From Spirometra erinaceieuropaei (taxonomy: Eukaryota > Platyhelminthes > Cestoda > Diphyllobothriidea > Diphyllobothriidae), in contig CACRXP010000670.1 of the NCBI GenBank assembly GCA_902702965.1, forward strand, positions 60,353 through 124,352: a DNA stretch of 64,000 bases, given 5' to 3'. Positions 22,080-33,495 of the stretch are shown here, piece by piece (the first letter of the stretch is position 1; every line of letters begins with the position of its first letter). A model generated the notes under the pieces. That model searched no databases. It was given only the letters and a program-made list of their open reading frames with translations, and was not told the DNA's origin. The position numbers and the translations under genes are program-made.

Positions 22080-23530
22080 CAACTCATAAAGTCACCGTTT
22101 TCATGGCCTTTATTTCCAAATTTACATGTTGTTTAACGATTCTCATAGTTATATAATAGCAGTGGAAACCCTACTTTGCTCTATCAAGCCTGGAAGGCCT
22201 AATTACACCGAATATTTAATTCACTGTCAGTTCAGAATAACCCCCCAACGGACTACGTGACTTCAAGGAAGAAAGACATGAAAAGCAGAAGGGGAATTTA
22301 GAGGACAGTGAAGTTCAAATGTTCTCGAAGAAGTATGCCTTGTGTTTAATTTACCAAAAAACAAAAATTGGTCGTAGGTACATGTTTATTTATTAGGTAC
22401 ATTTACTATTACATCAAGAAACAATTTGGACAAAAGGTCAGTATCAGCCTTACGGAACCAAGTACAGGACATTTAGAAGGAGGATATTAAGAAGACGGAG
22501 ATAAATGAGAGAGACCGCCTCGGTATGAAAGTGAGTTTTCGGAGTGCAGAACAGGTCTCTTAGCGTCCCATTTGTTTACATTGATGTAAAATGACTAGTT
22601 TAAACAATCTAGAAACTGAACTGTCAAACGTTTACCTTTCTGAAGAAAGCAAGATATAAACGAACAATTTTCGTTTACTTGCTGCATGTTCATATGTCGG
22701 GACGCCAAATTCGCCTGTGTGACTGTTCACTATATAAGCAGTTATCTACCTTAGACTGAGTATGAAACTGGCCATTGAGAAGTCAAAACGGCTGGAAGAT
22801 GTACTGCACAAGAGGATTCCAGAGAAGCCGGTTATAAGCGAAAACCCCTTTGACGCCAGAGACTGTGCTAAATACAGTGGCATATTATAACCTTGTTCTC
22901 TCCGGCAATATCCAACTGGCTGATTCCCGCTTGGAGGGAATGGCTTACGGCATATGAATCACAACGACCTCGTCCCTGGCATTATGACCCGTTTAGCAAT
23001 GGCTTTCTTGTCTTGCTTTCGCATTGCATCTGTGATGACAGCATTCGGCTGATTTATAAAGGGAATTGAGATACGTCAGTTTATTGGTATTAACAATGGT
23101 ATCGAAAGGAATGCGGGTGAAGAAAACGGAATCATTGTGCGGATGTCGAGATAAAGAGAACCTCTGATCGGTAGACGGATCCGCCGGTTGACTTAGGCCG
23201 CTGGTGGACCATACGTCGACTGCAGACACTGTCGCTAGGTGGGGTAGGACAAATGACCCGATAATGATAGTACATTAAATTTTCCGCCCAATTTTCTCCC
23301 TCACGAATGTTTTAGTACTTAAATAAGGACAAAATTAGGCCAATTCACACTCTATTATCACAAGACGGTTAGGCATGGCTAACGTGGGTGATAAGTCATT
23401 CGCACACAAAAGGGATTTCCTCTAATTGCTGATTAAGGCGGATTTTTAACAATTCAAGCGGGAACCCGTCCACACGACCTCATGCAGCCAGCATTGACCA
23501 TCCAAGCGATCCAAACGGAGCGTCCTTCAG
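22080..23530. other. No recognised feature
   Basis: AT-rich DNA with no coding or repeat family recognised. Confidence 0.3.
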
Positions 23531-23779
23531 CCGATGTTTCAGCTTTGGACAGAAACGGCTGCGAGAAGTACAGGACGCATGGATAGCTCGCAGTGCCGAG
23601 GAGGGCCGAGAATATGCGTAAAGCAATGTATGAAAGAGCTTCTTCGCAGCGATCCAGTCAGTCTACAGTTCCATTGCCGAATGAAATACCGTGCTTCACA
23701 GTACCAGCGGAATAACCCTTTTAACCGAGAATTCGCAGAGGCTGAAGCACTGGGCAGAACACTTGCGAAATGCACTTAA

Positions 23780-24818
23780 CTGCCGACATTCCAGACGCCG
23801 CCATCGAGTGGCTCTTCCGATTGGAATTTAACATCGGATAGGATCTCCCGCCTTCCCTTCCAAAAACCACCATAAACCAGATCCTTTATCATTTCAAGCA
23901 CATTTATGTCGTGATCGTCAATACTTATTTGAGGCTGGTGGTCGTCACCAATCACCACGAACAAGCATTTGTGCTAAAAAAGAAAGGCGCCGTGTGCAGC
24001 ACCAATGGGCAAAGGTCAGTATGTCATTATTAGGGAGTTCGGGCATGCTGTCACGATCTGCTGGCTTATATCGATATGCAACTTTGAGCTCACCAGCATA
24101 CATGAAGAGACTGCCATCCTGAAATCAACCTGATACCTCGTTGACAAAAGGTTAAAACCAAAGCGGGCCAAGTATAATACCCTGAATCATTCCACTCCTC
24201 ACAGATGTGGGTTGGAGATAGCATTTGAAATCTTAACCCGTTCTGTGTTAATGCCCAGGAAAGAGGATATCAAATTCAGAAGTTTGTCACCTATTCCGAA
24301 AGAGAGCATTTTCAGGAGAAGAGTATGCTCAACACGACTAAAAGCCTTAGTTAAATCGAAAAAGACTGTGTAAATTGCGAAACCCTTGTCCCTCGACTGG
24401 AGAACATGATAGAAAACAAAGCGCTGACAGGCGTCGCAAGACCGAGCTTGGAGGAATCCATGCCTAGTAGCATTCAGTTGGTTATACTCTGCTAAGTGAA
24501 AAATCATATTATCTTAGATCAATGTCTTTAAGATGTTAGAAACTTCCGGGAGTGTGTTTCTTGGCAGAAAGTCATCAAATGACATAGAGTGACGATGTTT
24601 AAGAATTTCTTCCTCAAAGTAGGATAGGTTTCACTTTCTAGGGCGTGATTAAATATCTTGCACACGAGGGATGGGAAATTTACATTTGCTTCCGCCTTTA
24701 TAATGCTAAGTGTGACAGCGTCAGGTCCTAAACTATGAGATTGACGATGAGGGCAAATCGCCACAGTCACGTCCTTCAGGTTTTTTTCCTGAGTTAAAAG
24801 GGGACTGACAGTGCCCAA
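23780..24818 (-). pseudogene. CR1-like LINE reverse transcriptase remnant
   Basis: Broken minus-strand frames give reverse-transcriptase motifs in order. At 24818-24528 there is a segment containing HSLGPDAVTLSIIK (the usual K-x-PGPD region) and NHALESETYP. At 24507-24199 lies FVFYHVLQSRDKG, then VFFDLTKAFSRVEH, the catalytic motif A. At about 24125-24040 is SLFMYAGELKVAYRY, where YAGE replaces the YADD catalytic motif. A further segment at 23964-23780 includes INVLEMIKDLVYGG. Stops and frameshifts interrupt it throughout. The retained pattern is that of CR1/Jockey-type LINEs. Confidence 0.75.
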
Positions 24819-25351
24819 GGGGCGCTACAATAAACCTATTCTATTCTATTCGAAGTTAGGGTCCAGATTCGTACCTGGATGTTGGAAAGCGCAACGGTTG
24901 CGATTTAGTAAAGTTTTTGGACAAGAAGTCATTAAAACTATCGGCGGCGAACTGGGTGTCCGCTATAGGACTTCCAAGAGCGTCTAAAGGACGTTCATCA
25001 AGCGGTTTTTGTAGAAGTGCGTCTCTTCGGCTAGCCGTTTTTCTTCGGAAAAACTATTTGCCGTCCAATAATTTCACAAATCGAGGACAGAACGGAAACG
25101 TCGTTCTGAAGATGGAATCAATGAGAAAGTATGCGCTACCTACGGCAAAAGAGTAAGGGGAGGAAAACCTCATCCCGTACCTTAATTATTTTCTAACGGG
25201 AACAAGGCGAGAAGCAAGCGAATTTAAAATTTTGCACAGTTAAGCAGTGGAAACATTTACATCCGAAATTAGGAAGATGTCAGTCCAGTCGTGGGAATTA
25301 AGCTGCGTTAATAACTCGAACGCGCGACCTGATCGGAAATCGACGAAGAAG

Positions 25352-25591
25352 CTATACTTTGGTTCTTTCGTATAAACGGCCTAGTGATGACACTGCAAAA
25401 GGCATGAGACCTATATAGAAAATTACAACAAGTATGCTTGATCCTTGAGCGGGAAAATCGACAACCTGACTCCATATGCCAACACCCACAGTCTCAAGTA
25501 AATCTTCGAAAATGTTGGGGTCGGAAGGCTGTGACCAGCGGATTTCGGGAAGGTTTAATTCACCCACATTCACTTGATACTCAAAGGTCAA
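25352..25591 (-). pseudogene. CR1-like LINE endonuclease remnant
   Basis: The minus-strand frame includes VNVGELNLPEIRW, a decayed form of the GDFN-x-P-x-I-x-W motif of the LINE apurinic-type endonuclease. It continues through NIFEDLLETVG, which resembles the following region of such elements. It lies 5' of the reverse-transcriptase remnant at 24818-23780 in the same orientation, so both may be one old insertion. Confidence 0.55.
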
Positions 25592-26226
25592 GTCAGCCGC
25601 GGCATGGAATGTCTTTGAGAGATCGAGATTCTCACAGGCGTTGGATGGGCAGTAGACACAGCCGATGAGAAATGAGTACTAATTTTAAAGCATCCTAGAG
25701 CCATAGCGGCCTTCTACATCAGAAATATGTGGGAGGTCTAGTGGCGGAAAAGCAAGTGATTGCTTAACGTGAATGCAGCTCCCTCACACCACGGCTGTAT
25801 TGACGACCAATCAAATGCAAGTGTAGTCTCGAAGAGAGACTATACCGGCGGCCCCTGGAAAACCACAGCAAGTGTCTCACTCAAGGACGAGTCCGAGTTC
25901 AATCTCCGCCACTCGTACCCTGAGTAAATCCCGTTTCTCTAAGAAGTCTCTTCCTTCAAAATCACCAGCCACTTTCTCAAACTGCACAGCCCAAATACAG
26001 CGTGTTTCTAACTAGGTTAGCATAGGTCAGTATATTTTAAGGGTAATAGGCAACGTCTTTGGACATCGCATTGTAAAGTGTGCATTCAATATATAACTTT
26101 ACATAAACATGGTACTGAGATGTTGTCAGTAGTACATACATACAACAGAATACTTTCCAGTGAAAATGCAGGACCAAAACTCAAGAACATTCAGTTGTAG
26201 TGGATATCGGTAAAATGAAATGGCAG

Positions 26227-26535
26227 TCATCCGCATAAGCGGTAAATGTATGTAAGGCGTTGGTTTGGCACCACAGACTTGTTCTGTACGGAACAGCGGT
26301 ATTGTCCAAGCAAATATACATCTAGTCTTTGCTTGAACGTCTGCGTGGTATCCGCCATTATTACGTCCTCGGGAAGCCCGTTCCAGGCACCGACGACTCG
26401 CTGTGAAAAACAGTACTTGCGAATGTCCAGGCGGCATCGGGATCCCCGAAGCTTTAAAGAGTTCCCACGGAGGTTAGTTGTTGGGTCCAGGGTGAAGGAA
26501 TCATCGAGGTTTAGGGCACAGTCCCGGTTCCTCAA
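26227..26535 (-). pseudogene. CR1-like LINE C-terminal fragment
   Basis: The 102-residue minus-strand frame has the end region of CR1-type ORF2: LRGSRCRLDIRKYCFSQRVV, then GAWNGLPEDVI and TFKQRLDVYL. The pattern of F-S-x-R-V-V-x-x-W-N-x-L-P followed by F-K-x-x-L-D is typical. It lies upstream of the other minus-strand pieces in transcription order, so it must belong to a separate insertion. Confidence 0.75.
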
Positions 26536-26640
26536 TATCCGATATGCCTGTATGAGATCTCCTCGAATCTGCCTGTACCGTTTGGCCTCATATCAAAGAG
26601 ATTAGGCTGGATAAACCGACATTGCCGTGTATTAATAGAA

Positions 26641-26815
26641 TTTCCGCCCATATATATGCAGAATGACATTACCGACAAAGACAAGGGAGACTTGAATGGC
26701 CATTTCTGGCTTATTAGCCGTCGTCAGCCAGACATACAGAACTCCTCCCTCCCACGAGGTGTGGAACACCCGAGGCTCGAACTCGCGACCTGTTAGTTAG
26801 AAGTTATACATTTGA
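26641..26815 (-). mobile_element. tRNA-derived SINE copy (diverged)
   Basis: It shares ACCGACAAAGACAAGGGAGA, then GAATGGCCATTTCTGGCTTA and a GTCAGCCAG stretch with the copies at 35335 and 35641. The end at about 26765-26800 reads on the minus strand like a tRNA B-box region (GGTCGCGAGTTCGAGCC). The copy is complete in outline but diverged. Confidence 0.65.
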
Positions 26816-26819
26816 ATTC

Positions 26820-27790
26820 GATTTCTTAATCTCTTGCACAATTTTCCAGTGCAGATCCGACAAACTTTCCTATTTTTTTGTCATAAGTCATCTTTGCTTC
26901 CCGCCGTGTTTTGTCGATTTAACATAAAGCGAAAATATATTCATAGTTTTTTGCCCAAAACGTCCTCAATCCTATTAAGGTTTACCCGCTTATATAAAGG
27001 GTTTTCTTCGTAAAATTTTGAATAGCATTATATTTTAAAGGATAAACCGTCTCCAATGGCCGCTTTTATCGTCGGCTTACTGTCTAGTAGGTGAACTATA
27101 TTGTTCTCTATTTTATCCTACATAGCCTCATTAACCAATTCAAATTTACTCACGATTTTGTTTTGCCACCTACTTTATTGTCATTTATCCGTTGGTTTTT
27201 CAAGTTTACATTGCATTATTGCGTTAAAATTGCTTAGTATCAATTGTGCTGTCTAGCCCACCAATACTAATAGGTTTCAGAAACTGTTTCATCACACATA
27301 GCCTCATTCATATCTCATTGAAGTTTCTACAGCTATCATCACTATAAACTTTTGGACTGAAGTCTTGCTTTGCTTTTTGGCATGAAACTCCAGGCAACCC
27401 TTCGTCGAAATCTGAAATATACTAAACCCCAATTAAAACCAATTGAACATTAGAAGAAAATAGTCCTTAGGCACTTGATAATTTTAACTATTTTATGTCT
27501 CGTTACGGATAAATTTTTTCTGTTCCTGGTGCCGTTCTTGAAGGAAAGTTGTCAACACTTACGTCTCAGCAGTGTGAGAAGCTCAGGCCTCTCATTGACC
27601 TGGTTGCTAGTGAGACCGAAGACAAACACAAACGAAGATTAAACTTCATTTTAAAATAGGTTCCTAAGAGTAGACAGTCAATTGATGTCGCTTTCCACCT
27701 TCTTTACTCATGCGGCTTCAACTTTAGGGTCGCTAAAGATAAAAGACTTTCATCCAGGAGCAAAAATCCACTAATTCTTGTCAAACTCTT
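26820..27790. other. No recognised feature
   Basis: Very AT-rich DNA upstream of the CR1-like element. The words CATAGCCTCATT and CAT(A/T)TCTCATT recur at about 27121 and 27297. Confidence 0.3.
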
Positions 27791-27802
27791 TTTTCGATAG
27801 AA

Positions 27803-28669
27803 GTGGACTTTATTTTCTCCCATTTGGAGCGCTCGGCTCGATATCTCAGGGGAAATAAACCTTTTATTGGTCGAGATAAAACTCCACTGCAACGAAGTGT
27901 TCCTCTCCCATTAACAAAGGTTAAGCCACCCCGTAATTCTACTCATCTGCCGTTTGCCCCTAAAACAGATTCTCCATCGAGCGTCAACCAAACCTCCCTC
28001 TTATCTGCAGTGGCCCCAGTCCCATCTAGCACCTCAACTGAGCACATAATCACTGAGTCAGTTGAAACCAACCTCATTAAAACACCCCCGAGAATCAAGG
28101 ATTGCTCAAATGCGGCTCCCAAATTTACGAGGGAGCTTGATCTTAACAGTAAAGCTGAGCCAATCCTAGAACCACAAACGACCCATAGCACTCAGAATAA
28201 TAAACCAGTTACTCAACCTACATCGAATCCATCCCGTTACCGCCCCTGGCCACTCAGGTCTGACCCTGCGGTTACGTCAAATAAGCCAGATGATAGTTCA
28301 GGGAGACCTTTGCTTAATCCTATCCTGAATTCTCAACTAAATGTAAACACCTCTGTTGTGAAGCCTGCTTGCACACCAGCCTGCAAAATGCAAGTAAACT
28401 GTTTCTCAGAATCTTTACTTCCGTTACGTAACATAAACTACGTCTCATATTATGCTAACAATTCACAAAATCCTATTTTCATGCCTCCTATTTTTCCAAC
28501 CCAACAAAATAGCTTTCGTCTTCCTGGTCCTCCTCAAAGATTTTTCAATACAATGCTGCCTGCTAGTGGTAATTACACCACAAATTTTAGACTACAACAA
28601 CTTTGTCTTCCACCGATTGCTTCGTCCCAACAGCTAACGTTTTCACAACCAGCTCTCGCTTTTTCATAA
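27803..28669 (+). CDS. CR1-like LINE, ORF1-like protein (putative)
   Basis: This intact 288-residue frame, beginning MDFIFSHLERSARYLRGNKP, lies just upstream and in the same orientation as the LINE endonuclease at 28765. The protein is rich in Pro, Ser, Thr and Asn, with short basic patches. It has no zinc knuckle, RRM or coiled coil that I can see. Position and orientation suggest the first open reading frame of a CR1-like LINE, which can be poorly conserved. The alternative, a host low-complexity exon, is less likely given the LINE directly behind it. Confidence 0.55.
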   Translation: MDFIFSHLERSARYLRGNKPFIGRDKTPLQRSVPLPLTKVKPPRNSTHLPFAPKTDSPSSVNQTSLLSAVAPVPSSTSTEHIITESVETNLIKTPPRIKDCSNAAPKFTRELDLNSKAEPILEPQTTHSTQNNKPVTQPTSNPSRYRPWPLRSDPAVTSNKPDDSSGRPLLNPILNSQLNVNTSVVKPACTPACKMQVNCFSESLLPLRNINYVSYYANNSQNPIFMPPIFPTQQNSFRLPGPPQRFFNTMLPASGNYTTNFRLQQLCLPPIASSQQLTFSQPALAFS

Positions 28670-28764
28670 GAAGCAATGAGCGGAACCTACATATTAAGAA
28701 TACGGTCAGTATTACCTCTGTCAACGCAATATTAGTCGTGCAAAGGATTGCATAACTAAGAAGT

Positions 28765-31500
28765 ATGGCTGTTGATTTTGACCCAGACGTATTGTGCATC
28801 ACTGAATCATGGGGTCACTCTCTAATTTCATACTCGGCAATCAATATAGATAGCCTCGGTTTATACCGCCAGGATCGTGTCGAAAGACGCGGCGGTGGTT
28901 GCCTTCCTTACATAAGAGCCTCACTTACACAGTCGCCTTATGACCTGAACATTTCCTCCTTCTCTGGAAATTTATGTTTCGCATCGATAATACTTCCGCA
29001 AAATAGGAAAGCCTTAGTCGGATGTGTATATAATCCTCCTTGTTACTCCGGAAATGAAAACCAATTCCGTGAACTCTTTGAAAAAATTGTTGAGACTCCT
29101 TTCGATGCCAAGAGTATCGTAGGTGATTTTAACTTGCCAGAAATTGACTGGCACACACACATACTTCCTCTCCTAGGTTCCAGAAGCTACTTGACACCAT
29201 TTATTTTTCAAATCTGTCTAAATTAGTCTACCCTTCGACCATAAATGATACTGTATTAGACTTAATTTTCACCAATGGCACCTTCCCCTATCTATGGATT
29301 TCTATCATGACCTTTTCGCAAATGATCATGCATTAATTAATTGTCCTTTTCCAGTTGCCATGTCCGCAAAGCCAACAGTACAACGTAGTTTTTTTGAATT
29401 TGGTAATATTAACGAGGAATTAGTAAATAAGTTTAAAAACACTCTTGATTGGCACAATAGTTTTTCAAATAATGATCTTAGTGTTTTCAACAATTTATTA
29501 GAATGCGTAACAGAAGGTCTTCTCGAACTAATTCCACGGAAGACGTTCAAATCGAGTTCCACTTCCACTGCTGTCCAACACTTTCTTAAAAGCAAACTTA
29601 AAAAGCTACGGAAGCAGCTTAAAGCCCCTTCTGTTAGCTTAGTATCAGTTCATCTTAGAATCGTCGAAACTTTTGAATAAGCTTCGTAAATGAGGCTCTC
29701 GCGAGATAGGCGTAGAGAATCTTTAGCTATTAATGACGTGAATGCTTCTAAATCAGTTGCTCAAATCTTCCATTAAAAATCATCTGCTAAATCCCACCAA
29801 GTCATTCCGCCTTTGCTTAGTACCAACGATACCTTCATAACAGAGGAGTCAGGCAAAGCAGACATGTGAAATTCTTTCTCTGCCAAACATTTTACCATCG
29901 AAACTGACCCGATCCCTTTGGTTCCTCCGTTGTCTGATGCCTCTCTCAGCATCATTAATTTTCTCCTGAAACTATTCAAAAACTGATAAAATATCCTCCT
30001 AACTCTCACTCAGTAGCTACGGACAATATCCCAAACTCTCTTATAAAACAGCTAAGAGATTTTCCTCATCTGCTTAACAAACTCTTTACGGAATTCCTCG
30101 TAAATGGGGAAAGCTTCTATTATTATTCCAGTATTTAAGTCTGACTGTCGTTTTGACTTACAGAACTATCGAGGTGTCCATAAAACGCCTTCTCTCTCTC
30201 TTACACCTTTGAAAAAATTATCGCCGTAAAAATTACTGACTTTTGCATAGCCAATCAAGTTATAAGACCTTCCCAGAATGTTTTTTTACCAGATCGCTCT
30301 TGTGAAACATGTCATTTGTCGTTTCTCAATCTAGTTACCTCTCTTCTTAATGACCATCTATCTGTTTTCGTTATATACTTTGATCTTAGTAAAGCCTTTG
30401 ATAAAGCGCCACATAAAAGACTCTTGGTTGAATTGGAAGCTATGGAATTCGCAGTCCACTAATAGACCATATTAAGTCATAGCTGTCTAATCGTAAACAA
30501 AAGGTTTTAGTGGGATCTTCACTTTCCCGTGAAAGCCCTTTTATAAGTGGTGTCCTACAAGGCACCGTTTTATATCCTCTTTTGTTCCTGCATTACATAA
30601 ATGATATTTCGGGAGCAGTTAAACATTCTCAATCATTTATTTATGCCGATGATCTCAAATGTGTATATTCTTTCAATAAATTTACGAGCCTTCATTGCCT
30701 GGAGAAAATCCATGCGGACTTGCTTGCTCTCTCAGCTTGGAGCTGAAAATGGCTAATTGAATTCTCTCCGCCTAGATCTCGCTAGATGTCTTTTGGATCT
30801 GAGAGGCAACCCCAACCAGCGGCCTTTCAAGGCACACATATGATTGAATGTACCACCATCAAAGATTTAGGTTTAAGCTACACTAATAATCTTGATCTCT
30901 CGCCAAACGCTGACAGAGTTACAGCCAAAGCTGCCCTGATTTGTGGCTTTATTTCTTACCATTTCTATCTTCCTGAAATTAAATTAAGGCTCTATCGTAT
31001 GTTTGTACTTCCCGTTCTCGAGTATTTTTGCCCATTCTTTGGTTTGATGAATGAAGCTAGTCGTTTAAAAATTGAAAATGTCCAAAGACGTTTTTCTAAA
31101 AAAACTTTTAGATAAGGAACATCCGGCTAATTTACCTAAAATTTTATGGGTTCGAAGACTAGAAGCAGGCTTCTGTCTCCCCTTTCGCATTAATCACAGC
31201 TCAACTTTTCCTCGGATTTCAGCACTTACCCCTAGTACTCGCCCACACAATCTTCGCAACTCGTCCTTGATTATACCTCTGCCAGCTTCCTCCACCTCTA
31301 CGCGTCCTCTTGTTTTCGCTTCCAGATATACTTTCCTCTGGAATAACCTTCCAATAAATATAAGATCTTCAGAAAATCTACACACATTTAAGAGAAGGTT
31401 ACGCCTTTATTTAAATACTGACTCGATTAAACTTTTATTTTCCTCATCCTTCTCGGACAACTTTCTCTGTGACTCTGAGAAAGGGCCACCGGGAATTTAG
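28765..31500 (+). pseudogene. CR1-like LINE ORF2 (endonuclease + reverse transcriptase), broken
   Basis: Pieces of one LINE polyprotein lie in order in different frames. An endonuclease at 28765-29226 has CITESW, LYRQDR, GGGCLPYI, GCVYNPPC and GDFNLPEIDW. A spacer follows at 29294-29680. Reverse-transcriptase pieces include QNYRGV (about 30160), IYFDLSKAFDKAPHK (about 30375), ISGVLQGTVLYPLLF (30540) and FIYADDLKCVY (30637). The C-terminal region at 31072-31500 has NNLPINIRSS and TFKRRLRLYL. Several stops and frameshifts make it non-functional, but the catalytic motifs are still readable, so decay is moderate. Confidence 0.85.
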
Positions 31501-31609
31501 TATGCCGCCATTAATTTTACGTATCTGTTCACATTTCCTACCTTTGTTAGTAGTCTCGCTTCCTAAGATCCCTCACCAGAAATGTTAACTTATCCAATTT
31601 TTCAGTTCA

Positions 31610-32215
31610 TGCATCGTGCCCTCGCAGAATGCGCTCGATCGACGCGCTTGGCGAAGCCTTCTGTATTCGCCATATACTAGTAGTCTGGTCGCATCATCCT
31701 TGCCGCCTTCTCGAAAGGACTCAGCGGAATGTAACCGATCGCATCTGGGTTCCCATCGCCTCTAGACTGGTTTTCAATTCGCCACTTATTTGCCTTATTC
31801 AAGGCCACATACAGGCCAGTCCTGCCTGCCCCGCCTACTTAGCCCTTCATGAAATCCGTTATACAAGATATATACAGCGACGATTTTCACGGTTCTTGCA
31901 GTTCGACCTCATGCGGTCCGTCGACGCACACGGCGGAACCCCCAGTATTCGCCGTCTACTAGTAGTTCGGTCGTACCTCCCTTCTTCACTCCTCGGCTGT
32001 GCTCGAAGCGTACTGTAGCCGATCGCGTCTGGGTTCCTCTCATTCGGCGTATCAATCCTGCCCTGACGATCTCCGTTCTGAATCCCGTATACAATACCAC
32101 ATGCAGGCCAGTCCTGTCCGACCGGCATACGTAGCCCTCATTGCTGACATCTATTTCTGCCCTGACGATGTCCTATTATAATCCGTTATATACCGCCACA
32201 TGAAGGCTAGTACTA
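31610..32215 (+). repeat. About 285-bp direct repeats in the LINE 3' region
   Basis: Segments share the order ATGCG(C/G)TC.(A/G)TCGACGC, then TATTCGCC.T.TACTAGTAGT, CGATCGC(A/G)TCTGGGTTCC, CAGGCCAGTCCTG and ATCCGTTATA. Unit 1 starts at about 31628, unit 2 at about 31912, and a partial third unit lies at about 32140-32210. They directly follow the LINE C-terminus and probably form its 3' untranslated region. Confidence 0.7.
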
Positions 32216-32404
32216 CCCCCATTTTTCTGTTATTATTATTAGCAAGGGTCTTTCCTCTTGTAAAATTAGTGCAATCATTTTTAAATTTTTAAGTGGAGTT
32301 TTTTTCAAGTCTCGCTAGTCATTTTTGTAAACGGACTACTAATTCAGAAACTATGAATTGCATTTTGTACAGATTTTGCCTATTTCGACAAAAATTTGCA
32401 TGCA

Positions 32405-32471
32405 TATTTATTTTTACTTGTTTTGATGGGACCCCGACAGATCTTTAATGAAAATTATTATTATTAAAAAG
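32405..32471 (+). repeat. CR1-like LINE 3' terminus with hairpin and (ATT)n tail
   Basis: The sequence TTTTGATGGGACCCCGAC followed by AGATCTTTAAT and a TTATTATTATTA tail matches two solo copies at 51074-51110 and 58341-58407. In the other copies GACCC-CGAC-GGGTC forms a 5-bp stem with a 4-nt loop. Here the right arm is mutated to AGATC. A 3' hairpin with a short repeat tail is typical of CR1-type LINE ends. Confidence 0.7.
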
Positions 32472-32822
32472 ATGTCCAGGCCTCGAACCACTGGGCCACG
32501 AGCTCAGGACCCGTTGTCCTGTCGGTTTTGATCGGGAATATACAATGGTAGGGGGCGCTCACCGATCGTTCTTACGGAACTCACTCTTTCCGTTGTGCCT
32601 CAGGGGCTCCCTCTCGAAAACCGACAGGATAACGGACTCCTGGCCCAGTGGTAAGCGGCTTGGACTTCTAACAAACAGGCCGCGAGTTCGAGCCCCGGGT
32701 ATTCCACACCTCGGGGTGGGGGGTTTGATATGACTGGCTGACAGAAGGCGAATGAGCCAGAAATGGCCATTCCAGGCTCCCTTGACTTTGTCGGTAATGC
32801 CATTCTGCACCAGCTCGAAAAT
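32470..32822 (+). mobile_element. tRNA-derived SINE cluster (two partial copies, inverted)
   Basis: At about 32636-32710 the plus strand carries tRNA-like control boxes: GGCCCAGTGGTAAGCGG (A box) and GAGTTCGAGCCCC (B box). GGCCATTCCAGGCTCCCTTG and ACTTTGTCGGTAATGCC follow, the reverse complement of the tail seen at 35335. A partial, oppositely oriented head lies at 32470-32545. The two share an inverted GTTGTCCTGTCGGTTTTGA-type arm (about 32512-32531 and 32614-32636). Confidence 0.7.
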
Positions 32823-32835
32823 TCACGAGTACAAC

Positions 32836-33103
32836 NNNNNNNNNNNNNNNNNNNNNNNNNNNNNNNNNNNNNNNNNNNNNNNNNNNNNNNNNNNNNNNNN
32901 NNNNNNNNNNNNNNNNNNNNNNNNNNNNNNNNNNNNNNNNNNNNNNNNNNNNNNNNNNNNNNNNNNNNNNNNNNNNNNNNNNNNNNNNNNNNNNNNNNNN
33001 NNNNNNNNNNNNNNNNNNNNNNNNNNNNNNNNNNNNNNNNNNNNNNNNNNNNNNNNNNNNNNNNNNNNNNNNNNNNNNNNNNNNNNNNNNNNNNNNNNNN
33101 NNN
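32836..33103. other. Assembly gap (Ns)
   Basis: A run of 268 N bases. The DNA on both sides is repeat-rich and partly self-complementary, which may be why the assembly failed here. Confidence 1.
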
Positions 33104-33215
33104 TCAGTGCCTCACCACCTGTCATTCTCTGTCGCTGTAGATCGGGTATTTATCAATCAGGAATGGGCGCACACCGATCTGCAGCGACAGAGAAGGACAG
33201 GTGGTGAGGCACTGA
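33104..33215. repeat. Inverted repeat next to the gap, 42-nt arms
   Basis: The arms are 33104-33145 (TCAGTGCCTCACCACCTGTC...) and 33174-33215 (its reverse complement), with two mismatches and a 28-nt spacer. The words GGGCGC and ACACCGATC in and after the spacer resemble the GGGCGCTCACCGATC motif of the SINE cluster. Confidence 0.85.
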
Positions 33216-33495
33216 TGAACTTCGGTTCGATGAAGTGCTTATGACCCATCTGGTAGGCCTCAGTGATGGACCGACTGCGCCAGGTGCGTCTGTGAGCATA
33301 TTTGTGTTTCTGGTCTCAGCTGCTGGTGGTCAGGTTTACGATTGGCTGAATGAAGGCAGAATAAGCCCTAAACAGTGCTGTATCAATCTACCCACATTCT
33401 CTGTCGTCCCTCCTCGCTGATATTATGATATATAAATACGAACTGACAAAAATATTATCATTCTCCCTGCAGACAAAGGGGGCTTAGTCACAATT

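Noticed and set aside
31859..32128. Arg-rich minus-strand frames
   Set aside because: They are antisense to the direct repeats in the LINE 3' region.
32545..32733. Open frames on both strands near the assembly gap
   Set aside because: They fall in the SINE cluster and repeat-derived DNA.
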